64,000 bases of DNA, taken from assembly GCA_016795155.1 (NCBI GenBank), contig JAEUIE010000022.1:1-64000 (forward strand), read 5' to 3'. Position numbers and translations under genes: made by a program. Below the pieces are notes generated by a model. That model was not told the origin of the DNA. It saw nothing but the letters and a program-made list of their open reading frames with translations, and searched no databases. The stretch is from Planctomycetia bacterium. GTDB lineage: Bacteria > Planctomycetota > Planctomycetia > Gemmatales > HRBIN36. Position 1 is the first letter of the stretch. Each line of letters starts with the position of its first letter. This document shows positions 25,890-33,338 of the stretch, piece after piece.

Positions 25890-26624
25890 CTACCGTCCCA
25901 CCTTGAAATCCGCCTGCACATGGAAAACCCCATCCTTCTGTTTCACCGGCTTAACGACAACGCAGCCGTGCCGAACGGAATCTTTCCGTTTCTCTGCAGT
26001 CAGCATCGGGTCGTCTTCAAACTGAATCTCAGTATGCAGCAGCTCTTGCAATATGCCTGGCTTGCTGATGGCTACATGCACATGCTGAGGCAGATCGGTT
26101 TGCGGATAACTCGCCGGGCGAATGGAGCGGAACGAATAACGGCCTTTGTCATCGGTCTTCAGATAGGTGAAGAGGCGGGCGTGCTGAAAATCGCCACCGT
26201 TGCCGGTGATGTGTGCAGCCTTGTCTGAATACCAACCCTTGGCGCTAGTGTGATAGAGATAAATCAATGCCCCGCTGATCGGCTGACCCTGGACATCCTT
26301 CACCACGCCTTCGAAAAGAAACTTCTCGCCTGGTTCCTTCTCGGTCACCATGGTCACAGTGCCCGGCTTGGCATGATCGCGTATCAGGTGCCTGAAGCGG
26401 GGCCAGGCATGGGCAGGCATATATTTGTCATCGGAAAGCAACACGGAAATACTCTTGCCCGATTGCAATGCTTGCTCTGCATCGTCGATGAGTTCCTTCA
26501 CTATGTCGGGTTCTGTTTTGCCTGGTGGCAGCGTCTGCCTTGGTTCATTTTGCAGCGCTTCGGTGCAGCCTGTCATCAGCATCCAGGAAAGGAACGCAAC
26601 AGCCGGGGAGAGATGTGCAGACAT
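25890..26624 (-). CDS. Intradiol-dioxygenase-like lipoprotein, 244 aa
   Basis: The fold resembles catechol/protocatechuate intradiol dioxygenases. Candidate Fe(III) ligands are Tyr in LIYLYHTSAKGWY, Tyr in RPASYP, and the paired His in LPQHVHVAIS. The N terminus is a lipoprotein signal with a lipobox ending TGC, so the mature protein should be lipid-anchored outside the cytoplasm, which is unusual for an aromatic-ring dioxygenase. I start at 26624, where GAGGG lies 5 nt before the ATG. No aromatic-degradation genes adjoin it. The enzyme may act on another substrate, or the domain may be structural. Confidence 0.72.
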   Translation of the reverse strand: MSAHLSPAVAFLSWMLMTGCTEALQNEPRQTLPPGKTEPDIVKELIDDAEQALQSGKSISVLLSDDKYMPAHAWPRFRHLIRDHAKPGTVTMVTEKEPGEKFLFEGVVKDVQGQPISGALIYLYHTSAKGWYSDKAAHITGNGGDFQHARLFTYLKTDDKGRYSFRSIRPASYPQTDLPQHVHVAISKPGILQELLHTEIQFEDDPMLTAEKRKDSVRHGCVVVKPVKQKDGVFHVQADFKVGR

Positions 26625-26774
26625 GATGACCCTCGCATCAGGTAGTGCAGCCACCGCGCAGCACGACAACTCCGTGCAGTGTGCCGCTTATTGTCTAGAC
26701 GAGGTTAAAATGGAAGAGTGGACAACGATTTGAAAAATGAGTGGTTTGTCACTCATCTCTTATTCATAAAAAAA

Positions 26775-26910
26775 TTGCCGCGGCAGGGCGAGACGGGAGA
26801 GGCTGATCCAACGCACAAAGAGCGGATGTTTATGGCTGCTCCTTCCGGCCTGACCAGGTTCACAAAGCCCCATTGCGTGGGTCCCCTCCCGCCTCGCCGC
26901 ACCGCGGCAA
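26775..26910 (-). ncRNA. ffs: Signal recognition particle RNA (small bacterial type)
   Basis: On the minus strand the apical SRP domain is unmistakable: ACCTGGTCAGGCCGGAAGG followed by AGCAGC (26834-26859). That is the 4.5S GGUCAGG...GGAAGGAGCAGC signature bound by Ffh. The ends TTGCCGCGG and CCGCGGCAA pair, closing a long rod of about 136 nt, and a run of seven T follows the 3' end (26768-26774 on plus), giving a natural terminator. The RNA is transcribed on its own between two minus-strand genes. It targets membrane and secreted proteins with Ffh/FtsY. The exact ends are inferred from the closing stem. Confidence 0.92.
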
Positions 26911-26950
26911 CGCAGAATTGTGAATCGTCACGAAATTGTAGAGTTGAACG

Positions 26951-27020
26951 CTGCAAGTATCAAGTAGATATATTTGAGTTCTCAGCACTTAGCACTCAGG
27001 ACTTAGCACTATACTTGCAG
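26951..27020. repeat. AGCACT-type tandem repeat inside an inverted repeat
   Basis: CTCAGCACTTAGCACTCAGG followed by ACTTAGCAC (26981-27009) is a tandem of AGCACT-like units. It is enclosed by perfect 10-bp arms CTGCAAGTAT (26951-26960) and ATACTTGCAG (27011-27020). The right arm covers the last codons and stop of the carboxylase gene. A related tandem occurs at 46298-46405. Confidence 0.55.
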
Positions 27021-28607
27021 CACTCCCGTCTTAAACGGCTTGCCTTCATCCACCCGGCTGGCGACCTGGAACGCTTCAATCAGCACATCCCGCGTGTGTT
27101 CAGGATCAAGAATGCCATCGACCCATAACCGCGAAGCGGCATATCGCACATCGGTTTTCTCATCATAAGCTGCTTTGACTTTCTTGCGAAGTTCTTCCAG
27201 TTCCTCCGCTTCAGGGTTCTTGCCTTGCCGTTTCAGAGCGCTAACCTGAACATCCAGCAGCGTGTTGGCCGCCTGGGCGCCACCCATCACCGCATACTTG
27301 CACGTAGGCCATGCAAAGATGAACCGTGGATCAAATGCTTTGCCACATAGGGCATAGTTGCCTGCTCCATAAGAACCAGCGAGGATCACTGTGATCTTCG
27401 GCACCACGCTGTTGGAGATCGCATTCACCAGCTTGGCACCCGCCTTGATGATACCGGCCTGCTCCGAATCGCGACCGACCATGAAGCCATTGACATCCTG
27501 CAGAAAGAGCAGCGCGGTACGGGTCTGGTTACAGTCCATGATGAAGCGGGCAGCTTTGTCCGCAGCGTCGACATAAATCACTCCGCCGTATTCGAGCGCA
27601 CCCTTGGAATTCTTGCTCCGTTTTTTTTGATTGGCGATGATACCGACTGGAATGCCGCCAATCTTTGCGTAGCCACACACCAGCGTCTGGCCAAACTCGG
27701 CTTTGTATTCATCAAACACGCCACCATCGACCAGGTGGCCGGTGATCAGGTCACGAACGTCGTATTCCTTGCGACCATCAATATCGATGATGGTGTTGAT
27801 CTCTTCCACTGGTTTGGTGGCTGGCTCAAAAGGTTGTTCAGGCACCGCATAGCTGGCGGGCAGCAGGGCAATCAGTCGACGCAGCCGCTTGATGCAGCTT
27901 TCATCGTCCGCTTCACGGAAATCAATGGTGCCTGAAATGGAGGCATGCATCTTCGCCCCGCCCAGGTCTTCGTGATCCACCGTCTGCCCGATGGCAGCTT
28001 TCACGAGTGCCGGGCCGGCCAGATACAAACCTGAACCTTCCGTCATCAGCAACTTATCGCACAGCACAGGCAGGTAGCCTCCGCCCGCTACGCAGTTGCC
28101 CATGATCGCCGAATACTGCGGCAAACCATCCGCGGAAAAGACCGCGTTGTTGCGGAATATTCTGCCGAAGTCATCTTCATCCGGAAATACCTCATCCTGC
28201 AAAGGCAGAAACACGCCCGCCGAATCAACCAGGTAGACGAGAGGCAAATGGTTCGCTTGGGCAATTCGCTGGGCACGGAGCACCTTTTTGGCGGTCATCG
28301 GAAAGAACGCACCAGCCTTGACCGTTGCATCGTTGGCGATGATCATCACCCGCCGCTTTTCCACCGTGCCGACGCCAGTCACCACACCTGCCGACGGAGC
28401 GCCGCCCCATTCTTCATACATGCCCCAGGCAGCCCATAAACCGAGTTCCAGAAACTTGACTTTCTTGCCTTCATGGTCGCACAGTTTGTTAATGCGTTCG
28501 CGAGCGGTCAGTCGCCCTTTTTCATGCTGCCTTTCGATCGCTTTCTTGCCGCCACCCAGGACAATCTGCTTTGCCTCGGTCTCTATTTTCGCTACCAGTT
28601 CACGCAT
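27009..28607 (-). CDS. Acyl-CoA carboxylase carboxyltransferase (beta) subunit, 532 aa
   Basis: The carboxyltransferase half of a biotin-dependent acyl-CoA carboxylase. Family marks include KGRLTARERI near the N terminus, the N-domain oxyanion region around GNCVAGGGYLPVLCDK, and the C-domain GSYGAGNYALCGKAFDPRF and WPTCKYAVMGG segments. Overall similarity is to methylcrotonoyl-/geranyl-CoA carboxylase beta chains rather than propionyl-CoA carboxylase, and AtuA-type genes occur 12 kb away. No biotin carboxylase subunit lies next to it; the accB-accC pair at 59.7-61.6 kb is the only one in the window. The true substrate is therefore uncertain. Confidence 0.88.
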   Translation of the reverse strand: MRELVAKIETEAKQIVLGGGKKAIERQHEKGRLTARERINKLCDHEGKKVKFLELGLWAAWGMYEEWGGAPSAGVVTGVGTVEKRRVMIIANDATVKAGAFFPMTAKKVLRAQRIAQANHLPLVYLVDSAGVFLPLQDEVFPDEDDFGRIFRNNAVFSADGLPQYSAIMGNCVAGGGYLPVLCDKLLMTEGSGLYLAGPALVKAAIGQTVDHEDLGGAKMHASISGTIDFREADDESCIKRLRRLIALLPASYAVPEQPFEPATKPVEEINTIIDIDGRKEYDVRDLITGHLVDGGVFDEYKAEFGQTLVCGYAKIGGIPVGIIANQKKRSKNSKGALEYGGVIYVDAADKAARFIMDCNQTRTALLFLQDVNGFMVGRDSEQAGIIKAGAKLVNAISNSVVPKITVILAGSYGAGNYALCGKAFDPRFIFAWPTCKYAVMGGAQAANTLLDVQVSALKRQGKNPEAEELEELRKKVKAAYDEKTDVRYAASRLWVDGILDPEHTRDVLIEAFQVASRVDEGKPFKTGVLQV

Positions 28608-28689
28608 GGGAGAAGCCTTTCACAAGGATGCAAGGCTTGTGATAGAGGCTACGCTGTTAGTTGCCAACTTTTTCAGAACGTTTCCGTGG

Positions 28690-28708
28690 GACACGTTTTC
28701 AACGTGTC
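28690..28708. repeat. GACACGTT palindrome, second copy
   Basis: GACACGTT-TTC-AACGTGTC is the same unit as 25856-25874, inverted (the loop reads GAA there). It lies in the divergent spacer between the carboxylase and the TlpA-like gene. Confidence 0.6.
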
Positions 28709-28786
28709 ATTATTCTTGCACCCTGTCCCCACGCCCCTCGCCGCATACACATAACACCAGCCATTCAATCAACAAGGAGTATCCCA

Positions 28787-30097
28787 ATGCGTTATGCCAC
28801 GTGGATGCTGTGCATGGGAATCCTCTTGGCAGGATCCATGCAGGCCGATGATCCGCCGGCCCAAAAATCTGTACAGGATGAAGTTCAGAAACAGCTAAGT
28901 GCCATTCAATCCGAATGGAACACCAAGCGGGGCGAGTTCTTCAAGAAATTCCAGGAAATCAACGATCAGAATGAACGAGCCAAGTTTTATCAGAAGGAAG
29001 CACCCAAATTTGACACTTATGCCGAGCGTGTGCTGAAGCTGGCTAACGAAAACCCCACTGCACCCAAGGCTGCAGATGCTGTGCTCTGGTGTTTCATGAA
29101 TGGTGTGGAAGGCAAGCAGGAAGAGGCCTGTGCCAAGTGGCTCAAAAGCTGGATTACCAGGACCGATCTTCCTGCGCTCAATCAGCAGTTGAAACGATAC
29201 TACTATCTCAACAACCGCGAGGTCATTGCTGCAGTCTTTGAGAAGGTAAAATCCGCAGGTAAGAATGAACACGCAGTACCACTTCTGGTCTGGGTCTCCC
29301 GTCAGGGTGTCTATTCCGACCAGGCGGCCAAGGTCGCAGGCGATGCTCAGAAGCTGATGCTCGATCAGTTTATTGAAGCACCTGAATTGGGTGATGTCTG
29401 CATGTCATTGGCCGATTCCGAAGATGCCAAAGCAACAGAGACATTGAAGAAAATTCTCGACAAGACCAAGCATGAGGATGTCAAAGCCAAGGCGTGCCTG
29501 GCCCTGGGCAAGCAATATGCCAAGAAGGAACTTACCCACCCCGATGCAGAGAAAATGTTCGAACGCGTTCTGAAGGAGTTTCCCAAGCTCGATAAGAATG
29601 TCAAGAACATGGCATCGGGAGAGCTGAATGAACTCAAGTTTCTCTCGGTAGGCAAACCCGCCTTGGAAATCGCAGGCAAAGATCTCGACGACAAGGAATT
29701 CAAACTGTCTGATTACAAAGGCAAAGTGGTGCTGCTCGATTTCTGGGGCTTCTGGTGAGGCCCCTGCGTGGCGATGATCCCTCACGAGCGGTCGCTTGTG
29801 AAACGCCTCGAAGGTAAGCCCTTTGTCATCATCGGCGTCAATTCCGATACCTATAACGATGGCTTCAAGAAGAACATGGAGAAACATCAGGTCACTTGGC
29901 GTTCGTTCAAAAACGAAAGAGAAGGGGACGCTGGTGCGATTGCAACACAATGGAACGTCCGCGGCTGGCCCACGCTCTATCTGATCGATCACCAGGGCAT
30001 CATCCGCAACAAGTGGCTAGGCAGCCCCGGCGACAAAGTGCTCGATGAAGCCATCGAAACGCTTGTCAAGAATGCCGAGGCGGAGACGAAGAAATAA
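28787..30097 (+). CDS. Secreted TlpA/thioredoxin-like selenoprotein, in-frame TGA read as Sec (436 aa)
   Basis: A signal peptide (LCMGILLAGSMQA, cleaved near residue 20) leads into about 260 helical residues and a C-terminal TlpA-type thioredoxin domain (about 285-436). The active site reads GFW-TGA-GPC: the TGA at 29756-29758 occupies the first Cys of WCGPC, residue 324. The same frame continues with CVAMIPHERSLVKRL, VIIGVNSD, the cis-Pro stretch WNVRGWPTLYLIDHQG and a normal end. A hairpin with a GGTC loop follows 31 nt after the TGA. AAGGAG lies 7 nt before the ATG. The expected role is an extracytoplasmic thiol-disulfide oxidoreductase with a selenenylsulfide. The alternative is a nonsense mutation; no selA, selB or tRNA-Sec gene lies in the window. 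Confidence 0.82.
29770..29807 (+). promoter_or_regulatory. Candidate bacterial SECIS element
   Basis: TCACGAGC (29782-29789) pairs with GCTTGTGA (29794-29801) through 8 bp with one G-U, leaving a four-base loop GGTC. This equals the GGUC apical loop that SelB recognises in the E. coli fdhF SECIS. A lower stem GGCG (29770-29773)/CGCC (29804-29807) is separated by an asymmetric internal loop containing unpaired U. The loop starts 31 nt after the TGA, inside the spacing known for bacterial SECIS elements. It overlaps coding sequence, as these elements must. Confidence 0.75.
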
Positions 30098-30145
30098 AGC
30101 GTGGGACTCGTTTGTAACGTGTTAAAACAAACGGTCAGCCTGTGC

Positions 30146-30177
30146 CAGGGTCGTAACTATACTCAGTTTCGACCCTG
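30146..30177 (+). repeat. TACTC-loop hairpin, copy d
   Basis: CAGGGTCG/CGACCCTG arms enclose T-AACT-ATACTC-AGTT-T. The inner stem (AACT/AGTT) differs from copy b (AACG/CGTT) by compensating bases. It follows the selenoprotein gene by 48 bp and may serve as its 3' hairpin. Confidence 0.65.
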
Positions 30178-30272
30178 GAATTTTAACAGCGTAATTCGTC
30201 ACATCAACCTACGCCTACCGTCGCTAACTCGCACTCGTATAACGAAACAAACGTGTTCGTTCTGGAGCTGCC

Positions 30273-31280
30273 ATGAGTGGTCCATCGCCAGCATTGTTTT
30301 TTGATACCCTCAGTGCCTATCAGCGGACCGAAGCCCTGAAGGCAGGCATCGAACTCGGAATTTTCACACAGATTGCACGGGGACATCAGACGGCGGCACA
30401 GCTTGCTATGGCGTGCCAAGCAGCCGAGCGTGGCGTTCGCATTCTTGCCGACACCCTGACGATTATCGGGTTTCTGAACAAAGAGGGAGAACGCTATTCG
30501 CTGACGCCTGATTCACAGGTGTTTCTGGATAAGCAGTCACATGCGTATCTTGGTGGTGCGGTGCAATTCATGCTGGCGCCAAATTTGAAAGAAGGTTTCT
30601 ACCAGTTGACTGCAGCGGTGAAACGCGGGGGTACAGCTATCTCCGAAGAGGGTACCGTCTCGCATGATAACCCGATCTGGGTCGATTTTGCCCAAGCCAT
30701 GGGCCCGCTCATGACTTTGCCTGCAGAATTACTGACGAAACTGGCAGGTGATGTGACAGACAAGCCTTTGCGCGTGCTCGATGTTGCAGCAGGGCATGGC
30801 ATGTTCGGTATTGCCTTTGCCAGGCGATTTCCCAAGGCGACGGTGACGGCGCTCGACTGGCCCAACGTGCTGAAGGTTGCTCAGGCAAATGCCCGGCAGG
30901 CGGGTGTAGAAGAGCGGTACACTTTGAACCCCGGCAGTGCTTTTGATGTAAACTGGGGCGGACCTTACGATGTGGTGCTGCTGACCAATTTCCTGCATCA
31001 CTTTGATAAGCCAACATGCGAGCAACTCGCTGCGAAGGCTCATCAGGCACTGGCGCCAGGCGGATGTGCCATCACGCTCGAGTTTATCCCAGAAGAAGAT
31101 CGCATCTCGCCACCTTCTACCGCGAGCTTTGCCCTGGTCATGCTGGCCAGCACGGCACGAGGCGATGCATACACCTATGCAGAATTGGAGCAGATGTTCG
31201 CCCGATGCGGCTTCGCTCGAAGCGAATTCCACCCTCTTCCACCCACTAATCAGCAGGCTGTGGTGTCATACAAACGATGA
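30273..31280 (+). CDS. SAM-dependent O-methyltransferase-like protein, 335 aa
   Basis: A class I methyltransferase with an N-terminal winged-helix dimerisation region (about 10-90: AGIELGIFTQIARGHQTAAQLA), as in the hydroxyneurosporene/plant-type O-methyltransferase family. The SAM motif I is VLDVAAGHGMFGIAFA (about 167), followed by VTALDWPNVL and the LLTNFLHHFD segment. GGAG lies 5 nt before the ATG. It stands alone; the substrate is likely a small hydroxylated metabolite but cannot be told. Confidence 0.85.
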   Translation: MSGPSPALFFDTLSAYQRTEALKAGIELGIFTQIARGHQTAAQLAMACQAAERGVRILADTLTIIGFLNKEGERYSLTPDSQVFLDKQSHAYLGGAVQFMLAPNLKEGFYQLTAAVKRGGTAISEEGTVSHDNPIWVDFAQAMGPLMTLPAELLTKLAGDVTDKPLRVLDVAAGHGMFGIAFARRFPKATVTALDWPNVLKVAQANARQAGVEERYTLNPGSAFDVNWGGPYDVVLLTNFLHHFDKPTCEQLAAKAHQALAPGGCAITLEFIPEEDRISPPSTASFALVMLASTARGDAYTYAELEQMFARCGFARSEFHPLPPTNQQAVVSYKR

Positions 31281-31485
31281 CATTCAATGCAGCTCGATAA
31301 AGTCTTTACCGCAAAATATTCACGACAAATATCGAAGCGCAGTGAAATCATTAACAGACGAACTTAGCTGTAAATCGAGAACAAGAATTTGAATGATTCA
31401 CGTTCTTCCTGCGTAGTAATGATAACTGTTGTTATTGACTTTAACTTTGGATTGGGTATATCCTGCAATAGACGAGGGAAGAAGG

Positions 31486-31812
31486 ATGCGTTTTGCTCAA
31501 TTAGCCAAACTAATTCTAATATGCTATTTGTTGCATTTTAGCTGCGCTACTTTCTTTCCAGGCATAGTTAAATCTTCAATTTCACAACCGTCTCACACGG
31601 GCCTACCTGCCGACAGTTCCGAAATACCGGTTCCATGTGAAGGATGTTGGGAAAGTGGTAAAATTGTAGATACTGACTTCAAAGATTACATCACAGATGC
31701 TATTGGGACTCAATGTGTTGTAAGAATCGAGTCCAGATTAAGTGAAAGTCACTTTTCCGAATTCAAGTCTTCTCGAGATTTGCTCACTTCCATTAATCGT
31801 CTCCAGATTTGA
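31486..31812 (+). CDS. Small hypothetical secreted protein, 108 aa
   Basis: A short gene in an AT-rich stretch. The product begins with a hydrophobic segment (LAKLILICYLLHFSCATFF), possibly a signal or lipoprotein signal, and has a CEGC motif (PVPCEGCW). GAAGAAGG immediately precedes the ATG and GAGGGA lies a little further up. I do not recognise it. Codon and base use look more AT-rich than in flanking genes, so it may be a recent arrival or a degraded gene. Confidence 0.45.
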   Translation: MRFAQLAKLILICYLLHFSCATFFPGIVKSSISQPSHTGLPADSSEIPVPCEGCWESGKIVDTDFKDYITDAIGTQCVVRIESRLSESHFSEFKSSRDLLTSINRLQI

Positions 31813-32091
31813 ACTGCCAAGTCTCGAAGTATCTCATCATCATGATGTCGCAAACAACTAGTGTTGTTGCGCAATCTTGTGATCAGTGATCTAATTCGCC
31901 ATCCAACCGCTCGAAACTATTCCAATCTTTTTGATGCTCCGACATCTTGCGCTCATGGGTCAAGCAGGTCTTCGTGATGAAGTCAGCTTCCTGGTCAATT
32001 GAGATCAATGAGCAGTAACCTGATGTTTCCCTACGTGTGGTATCCAATGACTGAATCCGCAAGACAACGCCTGTTTTCCACGAAACTGAAA
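31813..32091. other. AT-rich spacer before the RND operon
   Basis: No convincing gene. Open frames on both strands are short and overlap the 5' end of the efflux operon. The stretch probably holds the operon's promoter and leader, but I cannot place -35/-10 boxes with confidence. Confidence 0.4.
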
Positions 32092-33294
32092 ATGAACGAG
32101 AATCAAATGTCTGGCCTTGCACTTCCGGCGATTCGCCTGAAACGAACGTCATACTGCTTATGGATGCTGCTGGGTTGGCTGGTGCTCACCCTCGCCGGAT
32201 GCAACAAGCATAAGGAACATTCGGAATCGGTCCATCATAAGGTTGTAGTCACAACACCTAAGCAAATGGATGTTGTCGTTACTCAACAATATGTATGCCA
32301 GATTCACTCGCATCGGCACATTGAAATCCGAGCCTTGCAGGAAGGCTATCTTGAGCAGATTCCTGTCAAAGAAGGGCAGACAGTCAAGGCAGGGGATGTC
32401 TTGTTTAAAGTTCTACCAACTCTCTACAAGACCAGACTGGATGCAGAAAAGGCAGAGGCAGAACTGGCACTTCTGGAATTGAATAACACCAAAAGACTGC
32501 ATGAGCAGAAAGTCGTGTCCATTCAGGAAGTTGCGCTGTTCGAAGCCAAGCTGGCTCGAGCCAAAGCCAAAGTGGCGCAGGCAGAAGCGGAATTTAACTT
32601 TACAATTGTCAAAGCTCCGTACGATGGCATCATTGATCGTTTGCGACAGCAGCAAGGCAGCCTGGTCAAGAAAGAAGATTTGTTGACTACTCTTTCAGAT
32701 AACAGCCTGATGTGGGTCTATTTCAATGTGCCTGAAGCACGTTATCTCGAATATATGTCCAATTCCGATCAGGAAAAACAATCAACAGATTCCGTCAACA
32801 ATCGCAAGATTCTTCAACGCTATCCCGATGATAAAGACAATCGCCAGATTGAACTCGTCCTGGCCAACGGGAGCAAGTTTTCTCAGACCGGAAAGATTGG
32901 AGCAATTGAAGCTGATTTCAATAATGAAACGGGAAATATTGCCTTTCGGGCAGACTTCGTCAATCCAGATGGACTGTTGCGAAATGGGCAAACGGGAAAT
33001 GTCCTGATTCATCAAAAGCTGCATGATGCCCTGGTCATTCCTCAGCGGGCAACCTTTGAAATTCTGGACAAGCGATTCGTCTATGTCCTTGACAAGGACA
33101 ACGTCGTGCAGCAACGCGAGATTGTGATCGAACAGGAATTGGATGACATTTTTGTGATTAAGAAGGGACTGGATGCAAAGGATCGATTCGTTGTGGAAGG
33201 TGTTCGCCAGGTGCACCATGGCGATAAGGTCTCTGATTACGAATTAAAAGAAGCAGATGAAGTGCTGTCCAAGCAGAAGTATCACTCCGAATAG
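32092..33294 (+). CDS. RND efflux periplasmic adaptor (MFP) lipoprotein
   Basis: An AcrA/MexA-type adaptor linking inner-membrane pump and outer-membrane channel. A lipoprotein signal (LLGWLVLTLAGC) anchors it. The biotinyl-lipoyl-like halves lie around GYLEQIPVKEGQTVKAGDVL and FTIVKAPYDGIIDRL, with an alpha-helical hairpin between them (about 115-170). The beta-barrel and membrane-proximal domains follow. The start is uncertain: 32092 gives a reasonable signal, but other in-frame ATGs exist and no strong ribosome site is visible. It is the first gene of a three-gene RND set. Confidence 0.9.
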   Translation: MNENQMSGLALPAIRLKRTSYCLWMLLGWLVLTLAGCNKHKEHSESVHHKVVVTTPKQMDVVVTQQYVCQIHSHRHIEIRALQEGYLEQIPVKEGQTVKAGDVLFKVLPTLYKTRLDAEKAEAELALLELNNTKRLHEQKVVSIQEVALFEAKLARAKAKVAQAEAEFNFTIVKAPYDGIIDRLRQQQGSLVKKEDLLTTLSDNSLMWVYFNVPEARYLEYMSNSDQEKQSTDSVNNRKILQRYPDDKDNRQIELVLANGSKFSQTGKIGAIEADFNNETGNIAFRADFVNPDGLLRNGQTGNVLIHQKLHDALVIPQRATFEILDKRFVYVLDKDNVVQQREIVIEQELDDIFVIKKGLDAKDRFVVEGVRQVHHGDKVSDYELKEADEVLSKQKYHSE

Positions 33295-33338
33295 CCTACA
33301 TCATATCGAAGTCCTGATCAGCGAGAACGTACCGAGCC

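Noticed and set aside
29756-29758. Reading the TGA as a stop that makes two separate genes (28787-29758 and 29768-30097)
   Set aside because: The second piece would begin inside a thioredoxin fold just after the GPC half of the active site, has no ribosome site of its own, and is in the same frame. The Sec reading explains all of this.
31883-32152. Minus-strand 89-codon frame before the RND adaptor
   Set aside because: It overlaps the adaptor's signal peptide region and shows no motif, signal or ribosome site.
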